From contig NZ_QJRH01000071.1 of NCBI RefSeq assembly GCF_003254545.1, forward strand, positions 366,992-430,991: 64,000 nucleotides of DNA, in the 5' to 3' direction. Positions 6,321-15,039 of this stretch are shown here, piece after piece. Position numbers and translations under genes: made by a program. This DNA is from Flavobacterium tistrianum. GTDB lineage: Bacteria > Bacteroidota > Bacteroidia > Flavobacteriales > Flavobacteriaceae. How positions within the stretch are numbered: the stretch's first letter is position 1; every line of letters starts with the position of its first letter. The notes under the pieces were generated by a model. That model worked only from the letters and a program-made list of their open reading frames with translations. It did not search any database and had not been told where the DNA came from.

Positions 6321-8144
6321 TTATATATAAATCTCTTTTCCTTGCTCAATAAATTCCTCTGATTTCTCCTGCATTCCTTTTTCTGCTGCAGCGACATCTC
6401 TGATTTCTTGTGATATTTTCATAGAGCAGAATTTCGGCCCGCACATCGAACAGAAATGCGCTACTTTAGCACCATCAGCAGGAAGTGTTTCGTCATGAAA
6501 TTCTCTTGCGGTATCTGGATCTAAAGCCAAATTGAACTGATCTTCCCAACGGAATTCAAAACGTGCTTTACTCAAAGCATTGTCTCTATATTGTGCTCCA
6601 GGATGGCCTTTTGCTAAATCGGCAGCGTGAGCAGAAATTTTATAAGTAATCACACCGTCTTTTACATCTTTTTTATTTGGTAAACCAAGATGTTCTTTTG
6701 GCGTCACATAACACAACATGGCACATCCGTACCAGCCAATCATGGCAGCGCCAATTGCCGAAGTAATATGGTCGTAACCCGGTGCAATATCTGTAGTTAA
6801 AGGACCTAAAGTATAAAAAGGAGCTTCATGGCAATGCTCTAATTGTTTGTCCATGTTTTCTTTAATCATGTGCATCGGAACGTGCCCCGGACCTTCAATA
6901 AAAACCTGAACATCATGTTTCCAAGCAATTTTGGTTAATTCTCCCAAAGTTTCTAATTCAGCAAATTGTGCAGCGTCATTAGCATCTGCAATCGAACCCG
7001 GACGTAAACCGTCTCCAAGAGAGAAAGCCACATCGTATTGTTTCATGATTTCGCAGATCTCTTCAAAATGTGTGTACAGAAAGTTTTCTTTATGATGAAA
7101 TAAACACCATTTTGCCATGATTGATCCGCCGCGAGAAACGATTCCTGTAACTCGATTGGCGGTTAAATGAATGTAACGAAGTAAGACTCCAGCATGAATC
7201 GTAAAATACGAAACACCTTGTTCTGCTTGTTCAATCAGCGTATCACGGAAAATTTCCCAAGTTAAATCTTCTGCAATTCCTTTTACTTTTTCTAAAGCTT
7301 GATAAATGGGGACGGTTCCAATTGGAACAGGAGAATTTCTGATAATCCATTCTCTGGTTTCGTGAATGTTTTTTCCTGTAGATAAATCCATAATCGTATC
7401 AGCTCCCCAGCGACACGCCCAAACCGCTTTTTCAACTTCTTCTTCAATGCTTGAAGTCACGGCACTGTTTCCGATATTGGCATTAATTTTTACCAAAAAA
7501 TTACGACCCACAATCATAGGTTCACTTTCTGGATGGTTGATGTTGTTTGGGATAATAGCTCTTCCACAGGCAACTTCAGAACGTACAAATTCAGGTGTAA
7601 TTTTGTTTTTTGGAGTATTCGCGCCAAAGCTGTTTCCACTATGTTGGCATTGCATCGCTTTGGTTTGCTCATTTAAAACCTCAATTCTTTGGTTTTCACG
7701 AATCGCAATATATTCCATTTCTGGAGTAATAATGCCTTTTTTAGCATAGTATAACTGTGTTACATTTGCACCTTTTTTGGCACGTTTTGGCTGATGAAGA
7801 TATTCAAAACGAAGATGATTCAAACTTTCATCTTTTAATCTGCTTAAGCCGTAATCTGAAGTGATTTCATCTAAAATTTCGACATCATTTCGGTCAAGAA
7901 TCCAATTTTCGCGTAGGCGTGGCAATCCTTTTCTAATATTAATTTCAATATTTGGATCTGTGTAAGCTCCTGATGTATCATAAACTGTAACGGGAGGATT
8001 TTTCTCAATTCCGCCATTTGAGAGTTTAGTGTCGCTTAAAGTTATTTCGCGCATGGCTACTTTTATTGGATGAATTTCTCCGTCGATATAAACTTTTTTA
8101 GAATTCGGAAACGGGGTTCTGGATATTTGTTCTTCGTTTGTCAT
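6321..8144 (-). CDS. thiC: Phosphomethylpyrimidine synthase
   Basis: ThiC is the radical SAM enzyme that converts aminoimidazole ribotide to HMP-phosphate, the pyrimidine half of thiamine. The 607-residue protein has the full ThiC core: PNSKKVYIDG at the start, ANIGNSAVTSS, WGADTIMDLSTGKNIHETR, IRNSPVPIGTVPIYQALEK, FTIHAGVL, SRGGSI and FIEGPGHVPMH. The C-terminal [4Fe-4S] motif CxxCxxxxC is CSMCGPKFC at about residues 565-573. Length is typical of the long bacterial form. It is the second gene of the riboswitch-controlled operon, 138 bp after thiS. Confidence 0.98.
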   Translation of the reverse strand: MTNEEQISRTPFPNSKKVYIDGEIHPIKVAMREITLSDTKLSNGGIEKNPPVTVYDTSGAYTDPNIEINIRKGLPRLRENWILDRNDVEILDEITSDYGLSRLKDESLNHLRFEYLHQPKRAKKGANVTQLYYAKKGIITPEMEYIAIRENQRIEVLNEQTKAMQCQHSGNSFGANTPKNKITPEFVRSEVACGRAIIPNNINHPESEPMIVGRNFLVKINANIGNSAVTSSIEEEVEKAVWACRWGADTIMDLSTGKNIHETREWIIRNSPVPIGTVPIYQALEKVKGIAEDLTWEIFRDTLIEQAEQGVSYFTIHAGVLLRYIHLTANRVTGIVSRGGSIMAKWCLFHHKENFLYTHFEEICEIMKQYDVAFSLGDGLRPGSIADANDAAQFAELETLGELTKIAWKHDVQVFIEGPGHVPMHMIKENMDKQLEHCHEAPFYTLGPLTTDIAPGYDHITSAIGAAMIGWYGCAMLCYVTPKEHLGLPNKKDVKDGVITYKISAHAADLAKGHPGAQYRDNALSKARFEFRWEDQFNLALDPDTAREFHDETLPADGAKVAHFCSMCGPKFCSMKISQEIRDVAAAEKGMQEKSEEFIEQGKEIYI

Positions 8145-8282
8145 AATATTTTTGTTTCAGGTTTGAAGTTTAAAGTTGATTCTGATTGCGTTTAATCGCA
8201 ACATTGTGGAGATGTGCAGTGCGCCTACATCCAGCATATAATTGGAATTTGAAATTTTTGTATTCGAATTTTAAATTGAAAT
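8145..8282. repeat. thiS-thiC spacer with degenerate palindrome
   Basis: The 138-bp spacer holds GTGGAGATGTGCAGTGCGCC at 8206-8225, followed by TACATC. It resembles a decayed copy of the GTAGAGACG...CGTCT palindrome also seen at 22325-22350. Next to it is an AT-rich stretch of AATTGGAATTTGAAATTT-like words. No gene is seen. Confidence 0.4.
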
Positions 8283-8489
8283 TTATCCCCCTTGTGTAGC
8301 AGAAATAATCAGGATTTCGTCAGTTTCTTGTACGAAAAATTCGTTCCATTTGAGTTTGGGAACTACAGTATTGTTGACGGCAACGGCGATTCCGTTTTGT
8401 TTGTTCGGAATTTCGAGATCGAGCAATGATTGAACGCTTAGCGATTCAGCATTGAATTGTTTGGTTTGTTGATTGATTTTTAGTTCCAT
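8283..8489 (-). CDS. thiS: Sulfur carrier protein ThiS
   Basis: This 68-residue ubiquitin-fold sulfur carrier ends in the diagnostic ATQGG. The terminal Gly-Gly is adenylated by ThiF and thiocarboxylated to donate sulfur to ThiG. The internal NGIAVAVNNTVVPKLKWNEF and DEILIISATQGG are typical of ThiS. It is the first gene of the operon. Its ATG (8487-8489) lies inside a predicted hairpin of the TPP riboswitch expression platform, so its translation is likely the direct target of control. Confidence 0.95.
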   Translation of the reverse strand: MELKINQQTKQFNAESLSVQSLLDLEIPNKQNGIAVAVNNTVVPKLKWNEFFVQETDEILIISATQGG

Positions 8490-8554
8490 TCCTTTTTCAG
8501 TTTAGTGTATAGATACACATTAGGAATGGCTACAGTAACGCATAGAAATGCGTT
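8486..8554 (-). promoter_or_regulatory. Riboswitch expression platform sequestering the thiS start
   Basis: In the transcript, CCATTCCT (8529-8522) is complementary to AGGAATGG (8493-8486), which contains the thiS ribosome-binding purines and ATG. An inner hairpin GTGTA/TACAC (8505-8518) closes the loop. A competing hairpin AACGCAT/ATGCGTT lies just upstream at 8537-8554. This arrangement fits translational control. It is predicted from complementarity only. Confidence 0.6.
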
Positions 8555-8571
8555 CAAGAAGTCATCTTACT

Positions 8572-8647
8572 TTTCCCTACGCTAGTATGAACTAGATCAG
8601 GTTCAGAGGGTAAAATCTCAGCCTGCGTGTTGCAGACACCCCTAAAG
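8572..8647 (-). ncRNA. TPP riboswitch (THI element)
   Basis: Read on the minus strand, the conserved TPP aptamer elements appear in order: AGGGGTG near the 5' end, GCAGGCTGAGA, ACCCTCTGAACCTGATCTAG, and the closing GCGTAGGGAA. CTGAGA and GAACCTGATC are the hallmark HMP-sensing and pyrophosphate-sensing strands. It precedes thiS and controls the whole thi operon. The likely transcription start lies at its 5' edge, just after the TACATTTG box at 8655-8662. Confidence 0.96.
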
Positions 8648-8654
8648 TGTGAAG

Positions 8655-8662
8655 CAAATGTA
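8655..8662 (-). promoter_or_regulatory. Candidate thi operon promoter -7 box
   Basis: TACATTTG on the minus strand fits the flavobacterial -7 consensus TAnnTTTG. It ends 8 bp before the first riboswitch base, which fits a transcript starting at the aptamer. No good TTG -33 element is seen at 17-23 bp. Confidence 0.5.
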
Positions 8663-8689
8663 ATAAAATTTTGTTTGGGAGTTTAAAAA

Positions 8690-8757
8690 AGTTTCAAGTT
8701 TCATGTTTTAAGTTGTTTTTTTGAGTGCAGCCACAACGTGAAACTTGAAACATGAAA
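8690..8757. terminator. Inverted repeat between tag and the thi promoter
   Basis: GTTTCAAGTTTCATGTTTTAAG-like sequence and its near inverse complement (GTGAAACTTGAAACATGAAAC) form a long AT-rich hairpin. It lies downstream of the minus-strand tag gene and upstream of the thi promoter. It could end tag transcription, but the U-tract is poor. It may equally be a dispersed intergenic repeat. Confidence 0.4.
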
Positions 8758-8762
8758 CAAAA

Positions 8763-9323
8763 CTATTTTTTTCTCGTCCAGCAATCTTCTACATGATCAT
8801 TGACCATTCCCGTTGCCTGCATATGAGCATAAATAACGGTTGAACCGACAAATTTGAATCCTCGTTTTTTTAAATCTTTGCTGATAGCATCAGAAATTGG
8901 AGTGGTTGCTGGAACATCTTTTAACGTTTTTGGCTTATTGTCAATTGGTTTTCCTTCAATAAATTTCCAGATGTAATCAGAGAATGTTCCAAATTCTTCT
9001 TGTACCTTCATAAAGGCCTGAGCATTTGTGACAGCCGATCTAATTTTGAGTTTATTTCGGATAATTCCAGTGTCTTGAAGTAATTCTTCGATTTTATCTT
9101 CAGAATAATTAGCAATTTTTTTATAATCAAAATTGTCAAAAGCAGTTTTGAAGTTTTCTCTTTTATTTAAAATAGTAATCCAGCTTAATCCGGCTTGAAA
9201 AGTTTCTAGAATTAAAAACTCAAAAATAGTAGGGTCGTCATAGACAGGAGTTCCCCATTCTTCGTCATGATATTTTTTATACAAATCGCTGGCAGAACAC
9301 CAGCCACATCTTATTGGTTCCAT
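8763..9323 (-). CDS. tag: DNA-3-methyladenine glycosylase I
   Basis: This 186-residue base-excision repair enzyme removes 3-methyladenine from alkylated DNA. It begins with the diagnostic RCGWCSASDLYKKYHDEEWG, whose cysteine is part of the HhH-glycosylase zinc site. It continues with FEFLILETFQAGLSWITILNKRENF, containing the conserved E and W of the base pocket. Near the end are GFKFVGSTVIYAHMQATGMVNDH and CW, the remaining zinc ligands. Length and motif order match Tag. It starts 14 bp after the upstream lipoprotein gene on the same strand. Confidence 0.96.
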   Translation of the reverse strand: MEPIRCGWCSASDLYKKYHDEEWGTPVYDDPTIFEFLILETFQAGLSWITILNKRENFKTAFDNFDYKKIANYSEDKIEELLQDTGIIRNKLKIRSAVTNAQAFMKVQEEFGTFSDYIWKFIEGKPIDNKPKTLKDVPATTPISDAISKDLKKRGFKFVGSTVIYAHMQATGMVNDHVEDCWTRKK

Positions 9324-9337
9324 TTTTAATTCTAATT

Positions 9338-10018
9338 TTATCTTCCAATTTGCCAGCTATATCCTTTTACACTCGGAATATAGGCTGAGCGCCCAATTAT
9401 GATTAAATTGGTATAGATTTTCCTATTATATTTGATGCCGATAGCATTGCCCGACATATACATTTTATTTGCTTTGAATTTTACTTTCATTTTGCCATCT
9501 TCAAGTTCGGCATCTGATACTTTTTCAACAAGCCAAGTTGATTTCCATTTAACAGATAACTCATTTTCTGCAGTTTTAGTAACACTTTTAATTAGTTTAA
9601 CAGCTTCTTCTGGAATTTCAAAATGTTCGGTTAATTGTTTTTGAGTCATGGTCTGACCCATTTTGCATTTTGCTAATATTTTACGAACATTAACAAAATT
9701 TAATAATTCCTCGTTGACTTCTTTTTTTATAGACGTGGTAGTACTCGGAGTATGAGTTGGTATTTGAGGACTTAACTCAGGTATTGCTATCGGATTTTTA
9801 ACAGCAAATGGATTTTTTTGAGAAGCGGTTTTTGGGGATTCAAATTCCTTTGAAGCGGTAATACTTTTTGAAGAAACTTTGCGAGGTATCTTCACAGCAG
9901 CTGGTGTCAACTTATTGACAGATTGAATGACTTTTTTAGGCTGTTTTTTTTCGTCATTGCCACAGCTGAAAAAGAAATAGGTAACAGAGAATAAAATAAG
10001 CAAGTGAATTTTTTTCAT
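9338..10018 (-). CDS. Predicted lipoprotein, unknown function
   Basis: The protein is 226 residues long. A signal peptide MKKIHLLILFSVTYFFFSC ends in a lipobox with Cys19, so it is probably acylated and anchored in the envelope. Residues about 25-105 are low-complexity (Lys, Pro, Ser, Thr) and look like an unstructured tether. The C-terminal 120 residues form a compact domain starting at LLNFVNVRKILAKCKMGQTMTQKQLTEHF and ending in SYIPSVKGYSWQIGR-like sequence. I do not recognise this domain. It sits between yhhQ and tag on the same strand with short gaps. Confidence 0.75.
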   Translation of the reverse strand: MKKIHLLILFSVTYFFFSCGNDEKKQPKKVIQSVNKLTPAAVKIPRKVSSKSITASKEFESPKTASQKNPFAVKNPIAIPELSPQIPTHTPSTTTSIKKEVNEELLNFVNVRKILAKCKMGQTMTQKQLTEHFEIPEEAVKLIKSVTKTAENELSVKWKSTWLVEKVSDAELEDGKMKVKFKANKMYMSGNAIGIKYNRKIYTNLIIIGRSAYIPSVKGYSWQIGR

Positions 10019-10041
10019 GACCTAAATATTTTTTTTATTCT

Positions 10042-10704
10042 TTATCCTTTATGCGCCGGATCTTCGTCCAAATATTTTTTAATCAAATGATGTCCTAAAT
10101 AAATTGCTGGGGTTAATAAAATAGCAATTGCTAACTTAAAAGTATATCCTATTAATCCCGAAGATATAAAAGTGTCAAAATCAATTTTCCCAGGAAGCCA
10201 AAATGCAATTCCTAAAACAATAAATGAATCAAACAATTGCGAAATAACAGTAGAGCCAGTAGTTCTTAACCATATTTTTTTCTCACCCGTTCTGTTTTTG
10301 AAAAACCAAAATATCCATACGTCAATAAGCTGTGATGCCATGAAAGCGATTAAGCTTCCAATAATAATCCACATACTTTGTCCAAATACCGCTTGAAACT
10401 GCTGGTCATTTACAGGACTAATTCCTTTTGCAGCTGGAATTGTAATTGCCATAAAAAGAATCAAAAAAGCATAAGCAATCAGACATGCCGTTATGAAAGA
10501 AAGTTTTTTTACGCCTTTTTCGCCAAAATATTCATTAATCAAATCGGTAGTTAGAAATACAACTGGCCAAGGTAGAATTCCTATACTCATGACAAAAGGT
10601 CCAATTTGAATTAGCTTTCCTCCAATTAACTCAGCCACAACGGCATTAGTTATAAATATTCCTGCTAAAATTACAAAAACAATTTCTTTTCTGGTTCTAA
10701 ACAT
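10042..10704 (-). CDS. yhhQ: Queuosine precursor transporter (VUT/YhhQ family)
   Basis: This 220-residue integral membrane protein has about six hydrophobic segments and the family motifs GILPWPVVFLTTDLINEYFGEKGVKK and SQLIDVWIFWFFKNRTG. YhhQ-family proteins import 7-cyano-7-deazaguanine or related bases for queuosine tRNA modification. Another queuosine gene, queG, lies at 55422-56345 but is not linked to it. A possible -7 box (CAAAAATA on the plus strand, 10727-10734) lies upstream without a convincing -33. Confidence 0.88.
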   Translation of the reverse strand: MFRTRKEIVFVILAGIFITNAVVAELIGGKLIQIGPFVMSIGILPWPVVFLTTDLINEYFGEKGVKKLSFITACLIAYAFLILFMAITIPAAKGISPVNDQQFQAVFGQSMWIIIGSLIAFMASQLIDVWIFWFFKNRTGEKKIWLRTTGSTVISQLFDSFIVLGIAFWLPGKIDFDTFISSGLIGYTFKLAIAILLTPAIYLGHHLIKKYLDEDPAHKG

Positions 10705-10865
10705 TTGATTTTTGGTATTGATATTTCAAAAATAAACTATTTCTTTTAATTCTTTGAAACTATAATTCGTTGGCGTATGAAGTTTGCTTTTGATTGGTTA
10801 ATTTTGAGATTCTGTTGCTTTTTTTTCAAATCGAAATTTGCTCAGAATTAATTAATGCATTTATT

Positions 10866-12929
10866 ATGAAAACACCAATAGAATTAGATAATCCATTGTT
10901 AAAAGATTGGTCTGGGCCTTATGGAGGAGTTTCAGATTTTAGTACTTACCAAGTTTCAGATTTTAAGCCAGCAATAGAATTTGCTATTCAAGAAAAACTA
11001 GAAGAAATTTATGCTATTGCTAATAATTCAGACAGGCCAACCTTTAAAAACACAATTGAAGCATTGGAACTTTCTGGCGAAAAATTGGATAGAATTCACG
11101 CAGTTTATGGTATTTACAGATCCAATTTAAGTACTCCAGAGTTTAATACAGTTGACACTGAAATGTCGCCAAAATTGGCTGAGATTAATGATAAACTGTA
11201 TCAAAATGATAAACTGTTTTCTAGAATTGAAGCTTTATACAAATCGGATGAAAAGAAAAACTTAACCAAAGAGCAGCAACGTTTGCTTTGGCTTTATTAT
11301 ACCGATTTTGTTAGGGAAGGAGCAGAGCTAAACGAACAGGATAAGAGTAAAGTGGCTAAGATCAATCAAGAATTGGCTGGACTTTTTACAGCTTTTAGTC
11401 AAAAGCTATTGGCAGAAGAAAATAATCAATATATAGAGCTAAATACAGAGGCTGATTTTGACGGTTTGCCTGAGGAATTTAAGAATGCGGCAATTGCCGA
11501 GGCGAAAGAAAGAAATCTAAATGTTTTAGGTTGTATTGGAAACACAAGATCTTCAATAGAACCTTTCTTGACTTTTTCAAACAGGAGAAATTTAAGAGAA
11601 AAAGCTTTTGATATTTTTGTTAAACGAGGCGATAATAAAAACGAAAATGATACCAATGAAACTCTTGTGTCTATTTTAAGATTAAGAGCTGAAAAAGCAA
11701 AGATTTTAGGTTTTAAAAACTTTGCTGAATGGAGTTTATCAAATAAAATGGCTAAAGACCCACAGAAAACGCTCGATTTGATGCATTCTGTATGGAAACC
11801 TGCTGTAGAGAAGGTGAATAACGATGTTTCGGCTATGCAGGAAATGGTAAATGAAGAAGGGGAAGATTTTAAAATCCAGCCTTGGGATTACCGTTATTAT
11901 GCAGAGAAAGTCCGTAAAGCAAAATACGATTTAGATCAGAATGAAATTAAACAATATTTGCAGCTGGAAAATTTACGTGAAGGAATGTTCTGGACGGCTG
12001 GAGAATTGTTTGATTTAGGTTTTAAACAATTATTTGATGTTCCGGTTTATCATTCCGATGTTCGAGTTTGGGAAGTAAATAATAAAAAAACTGGCGAACC
12101 TATTGGTTTGTGGTATTTTGATCCTTATGCACGTACAGGAAAGCGTTCGGGAGCTTGGATGAATTCGCATAGGGACCAGCAGAAAATAAAAGGGAATGTG
12201 CTTCCTATTGTTTCAAACAATTGCAATTTCATAAAAGGAAATAGTGACGAACCTGTTTTGATTTCGTGGGATGATGCTACAACTTTGTTTCACGAATTTG
12301 GCCATGCGCTTCATGGATTGTGCTCGAATGTTACTTATCCAAGTCTTTCTGGAACTTCGGTTGCGAGAGATTATGTGGAGTTTCCGTCTCAGTTGCTAGA
12401 ACACTGGCTGGCGACGCCAGAAGTGTTGAATAAATTTGCGCTTCATTATAAAACTAACGAACCTTTGTCGCAATCATTGGTAGAAAGAATAGGTAAGGCG
12501 GCTAATTTTAATGAAGGTTTTGCAACGGTAGAAACGATCTCAAGTTCTTTTGTCGATATGAAATTGCATTTAACAACTGAAACAGTTGACCCGCATGCGT
12601 TTGAGAAGAAGATCTTGAGCGAAATTAATATGCCATCTGAAATTGTAATGCGACACAGAATTCCACAGTTTGCGCATATATTTTCAAGCGACGGTTATGC
12701 GGCTGGTTACTACAGTTATTTATGGGCAGATGTTATTAATGCAGATGCTTACGAGGCTTTTCTGGAAGCAGATGGACCGTTTGATAAAAATGTTTCAGAA
12801 CGTCTTTATAAAACAGTTTTAAGTGTCGGAAATACTATTGATAATGAAGAAATGTATGAGAATTTCAGAGGCCACGCTCCAAAATCTGATGCATTGATGC
12901 GAGCAAGAAATTTTCCAATTGAAAATTAA
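10866..12929 (+). CDS. M3 family zinc oligopeptidase
   Basis: This 687-residue cytoplasmic metallopeptidase belongs to the thimet oligopeptidase, Dcp and oligopeptidase A family. The zinc site is LFHEFGHALHGL (HExxH), and the third ligand, a glutamate, lies about 28 residues later in the DYVEFPSQLLEHW segment. The helical N-terminal lid begins at NPLLKDWSGPYGGVSDF. The C-terminal FSSDGYAAGYYSYLWADV is the family's substrate-binding tyrosine loop. I use the ATG at 10866 (MKTPIELDNPLLKDW). The frame is open further upstream to 10794, but that extension is hydrophobic and non-homologous. Probably degrades peptides released by ATP-dependent proteases or cleaved signal peptides. Confidence 0.92.
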   Translation: MKTPIELDNPLLKDWSGPYGGVSDFSTYQVSDFKPAIEFAIQEKLEEIYAIANNSDRPTFKNTIEALELSGEKLDRIHAVYGIYRSNLSTPEFNTVDTEMSPKLAEINDKLYQNDKLFSRIEALYKSDEKKNLTKEQQRLLWLYYTDFVREGAELNEQDKSKVAKINQELAGLFTAFSQKLLAEENNQYIELNTEADFDGLPEEFKNAAIAEAKERNLNVLGCIGNTRSSIEPFLTFSNRRNLREKAFDIFVKRGDNKNENDTNETLVSILRLRAEKAKILGFKNFAEWSLSNKMAKDPQKTLDLMHSVWKPAVEKVNNDVSAMQEMVNEEGEDFKIQPWDYRYYAEKVRKAKYDLDQNEIKQYLQLENLREGMFWTAGELFDLGFKQLFDVPVYHSDVRVWEVNNKKTGEPIGLWYFDPYARTGKRSGAWMNSHRDQQKIKGNVLPIVSNNCNFIKGNSDEPVLISWDDATTLFHEFGHALHGLCSNVTYPSLSGTSVARDYVEFPSQLLEHWLATPEVLNKFALHYKTNEPLSQSLVERIGKAANFNEGFATVETISSSFVDMKLHLTTETVDPHAFEKKILSEINMPSEIVMRHRIPQFAHIFSSDGYAAGYYSYLWADVINADAYEAFLEADGPFDKNVSERLYKTVLSVGNTIDNEEMYENFRGHAPKSDALMRARNFPIEN

Positions 12930-12936
12930 ACGAAAT

Positions 12937-12971
12937 AAAAAAGCCCGAATAACTAAATATTCGGGCTTTTT
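12937..12971. terminator. Bidirectional terminator between M3 peptidase and tsf
   Basis: AAAAAGCCCGAATA and TATTCGGGCTTTTT form a long stem with an 8-nt loop. A-tract and T-tract flank both sides, so it can stop transcription from both convergent genes. Confidence 0.92.
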
Positions 12972-12989
12972 AATATTGAAAATAATATA

Positions 12990-13952
12990 TTAACCTAAAG
13001 TAACTCTTTTGAAACCTGTAATTTCAACATTGAATCCTTTTACGTAATCACCAACTTTTTTACTGTCATCTTTGATGAAGTTTTGATCTAAAAGAGCTTT
13101 CTCTTGATCTAAAGTAGTGTTATCAGAGATAAAACGTTGAACTTTTCCTGGAAGAATTTTGTCCCAGATCTGCTCTGGTTTTCCTTCAGCTTTTAATTCA
13201 GCTTTAGCATCTTCTTCAGCTTGTTTGATAACTTCAGGAGTTAATTGAGAGAAAGAGATGTATTTAGGAACATTTTTCAAAGTTTTTCCTAAACGTTTTG
13301 CTTCTTCGTTGTCTTTTTCGATTACAGCAATACGAGCAGCAAGTTCAGATTCAACGAAAGCAGGATCAAAATCTTTGTAAGATAAAGTATCAGCTCCCAT
13401 AGAAGCAACTTGCATAGAAATGTCTTTTGTTAAAGCTTCAGCGTTTGCAACTGGAGCAGAAATTGCAGTTAAAGCAGCAATTTTATTAACGTGTACATAA
13501 GATCCAACGTAAGCACCTTCTAAAATTTCAAAACCACCGATTTCGATTTTCTCACCGATAACACCAGTTTGCTCGATTAATTTCTCAGCAACTGTGATTC
13601 CGTTGAAATCAGAAGCTAATAATTCTTCTTTTGTAGAGAAGTTGATAGCTCTTTCTACTAAATCTTTAGCTAAAGCAACGAAAGCTTCATTTTTACCTAC
13701 GAAGTCAGTTTCGCAGTTTAAAGTGATGATCGCTCCTTTAGTATTGTCAGCATTGATGAAAGAAACAGCAGCTCCTTCAGCAGACTCACGATCAGAACGG
13801 TTAGCAGCAACTTTTTGTCCTTTTTCTCTAAGGATTTGGATAGCTTTATCGAAATCACCTTCAGCTTCAACTAAAGCCTTTTTACAGTCCATCATTCCGG
13901 CACCTGTAGATTGTCTTAATTTATTTACGTCTGCAGCAGTAATTGTTGCCAT
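12990..13952 (-). CDS. tsf: Elongation factor Ts
   Basis: EF-Ts exchanges GDP on EF-Tu. The 320-residue protein opens with the UBA-like domain ITAADVNKLRQSTGAGMMDCKKALVEAEGDFDKAIQILREKG, followed by the core NCETDFVGKN and the dimerisation region HVNKIAALTAI. It is somewhat longer than the E. coli protein (about 283 residues), with an insertion in the second half of the core. It is the last gene of the rplM-rpsI-rpsB-tsf cluster, with 143 bp between it and rpsB, and ends at a strong bidirectional terminator. Confidence 0.98.
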   Translation of the reverse strand: MATITAADVNKLRQSTGAGMMDCKKALVEAEGDFDKAIQILREKGQKVAANRSDRESAEGAAVSFINADNTKGAIITLNCETDFVGKNEAFVALAKDLVERAINFSTKEELLASDFNGITVAEKLIEQTGVIGEKIEIGGFEILEGAYVGSYVHVNKIAALTAISAPVANAEALTKDISMQVASMGADTLSYKDFDPAFVESELAARIAVIEKDNEEAKRLGKTLKNVPKYISFSQLTPEVIKQAEEDAKAELKAEGKPEQIWDKILPGKVQRFISDNTTLDQEKALLDQNFIKDDSKKVGDYVKGFNVEITGFKRVTLG

Positions 13953-14095
13953 AATATTTTAAGTTTTAATATGTTTTTAAAAGTAAAAAATTCCATCTTT
14001 TAAATCCCAAACTCCAATTTTAATAAATTATCAACATAACGTTTTTAATTTTGTCTTGGATTTTGGAATTTAAAATTTGGAATTTAAATTTTGAT

Positions 14096-14863
14096 TTATT
14101 CTTCAGTTTCAGTTGCAGGAGCTTCAGCTTCAACAGCAGGAGCTTCTTCAGCAGCTTCAACTTCTTTTTCAGCACCTCTGTCAGAAAGACCTTCGATTAC
14201 TGCAGTAGTCACTAAAGATAAAATTTTGTCAATTGATTTAGAAGCGTCATCATTTGCAGGAATTACGTAATCAACCTCTCTTGGGTCAGAATTCGTATCA
14301 ACCATTGCGAAAACTGGAATGTTTAATTTTTGAGCTTCTTTTATTGCGATGTGTTCAGCTTTGATATCTACTACGAACAATGCTGCAGGTAGTCTAGACA
14401 TATCAGCAATTGAACCTAAGTTTTTTTCTAATTTAGCACGTAGACGATCAACTTGTAAACGCTCTTTTTTAGATAAAGTGTTGAAAGTACCATCTTTCTT
14501 CATTTTATCGATAGAAGACATTTTTTTAACTGCCTTTCTGATAGTTACGAAGTTAGTCAACATTCCACCTGGCCATCTTTCAGTGATGTAAGGCATGTTT
14601 GCTGCTTTTGCTTTATCAGCAACGATGTCTTTTGCTTGTTTTTTGGTAGCTACGAATAAGATTTTTCTACCTGATGCAGCGATTTTTTTCAAAGCTTCGT
14701 TAGCCTCTTCAATTTTAGCTGCAGTTTTGTATAGATTGATAATGTGAATACCATTACGCTCCATATAAATGTAAGGAGCCATGTTTGGATCCCATTTTCT
14801 AGTCATGTGTCCGAAGTGAACACCTGCTTCTAGTAATTCTTTTACTTCTATTTTGTTTGCCAT
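14096..14863 (-). CDS. rpsB: 30S ribosomal protein S2
   Basis: S2 binds late to the 30S platform and helps recruit S1. The 255-residue protein shows LLEAGVHFGHMTRKWDPNMAPYIY, RNGIHIINLYKT, KKQAKDIV, ERWPGGMLTNF and PVFAMVDTNSDPREVDYVIPANDDASKSI, all canonical. The last 25 residues are an Ala/Glu-rich acidic tail, common in Bacteroidota S2. A 176-bp spacer separates it from rpsI and has hairpin potential (see the separate entry). Confidence 0.98.
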   Translation of the reverse strand: MANKIEVKELLEAGVHFGHMTRKWDPNMAPYIYMERNGIHIINLYKTAAKIEEANEALKKIAASGRKILFVATKKQAKDIVADKAKAANMPYITERWPGGMLTNFVTIRKAVKKMSSIDKMKKDGTFNTLSKKERLQVDRLRAKLEKNLGSIADMSRLPAALFVVDIKAEHIAIKEAQKLNIPVFAMVDTNSDPREVDYVIPANDDASKSIDKILSLVTTAVIEGLSDRGAEKEVEAAEEAPAVEAEAPATETEE

Positions 14864-15039
14864 TTTTGTACTAGTTTACGTTCTGTTGATTAGCAATGTA
14901 TAAATGGCGATTTCTCTGGCTTTATACATTTAGATGCTAAACTATATCCTACCTCGATAGGAGAGCAACAATAACTGTGTTTTTTAATTTCAATAAATAA
15001 TTGATAATGTCTTGTCCCATCTGAACAAGACAGGTAATA
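14864..15039 (-). promoter_or_regulatory. rpsI-rpsB spacer with stem-loop potential
   Basis: The 176-bp spacer contains GTATAAA/TTTATAC complementary segments in the 14899-14930 area. It also contains a small stem TCCTA/TAGGA around 14946-14961, upstream of rpsB. It may hold an rpsB promoter and an S2-responsive leader, as rpsB leaders are autoregulated in other bacteria. I see no textbook TAnnTTTG box, so this is tentative. Confidence 0.3.

Noticed and set aside
7366..7749. Plus-strand 127-codon frame within thiC
   Set aside because: It is antisense to a conserved part of ThiC, with no homology features or start signals.
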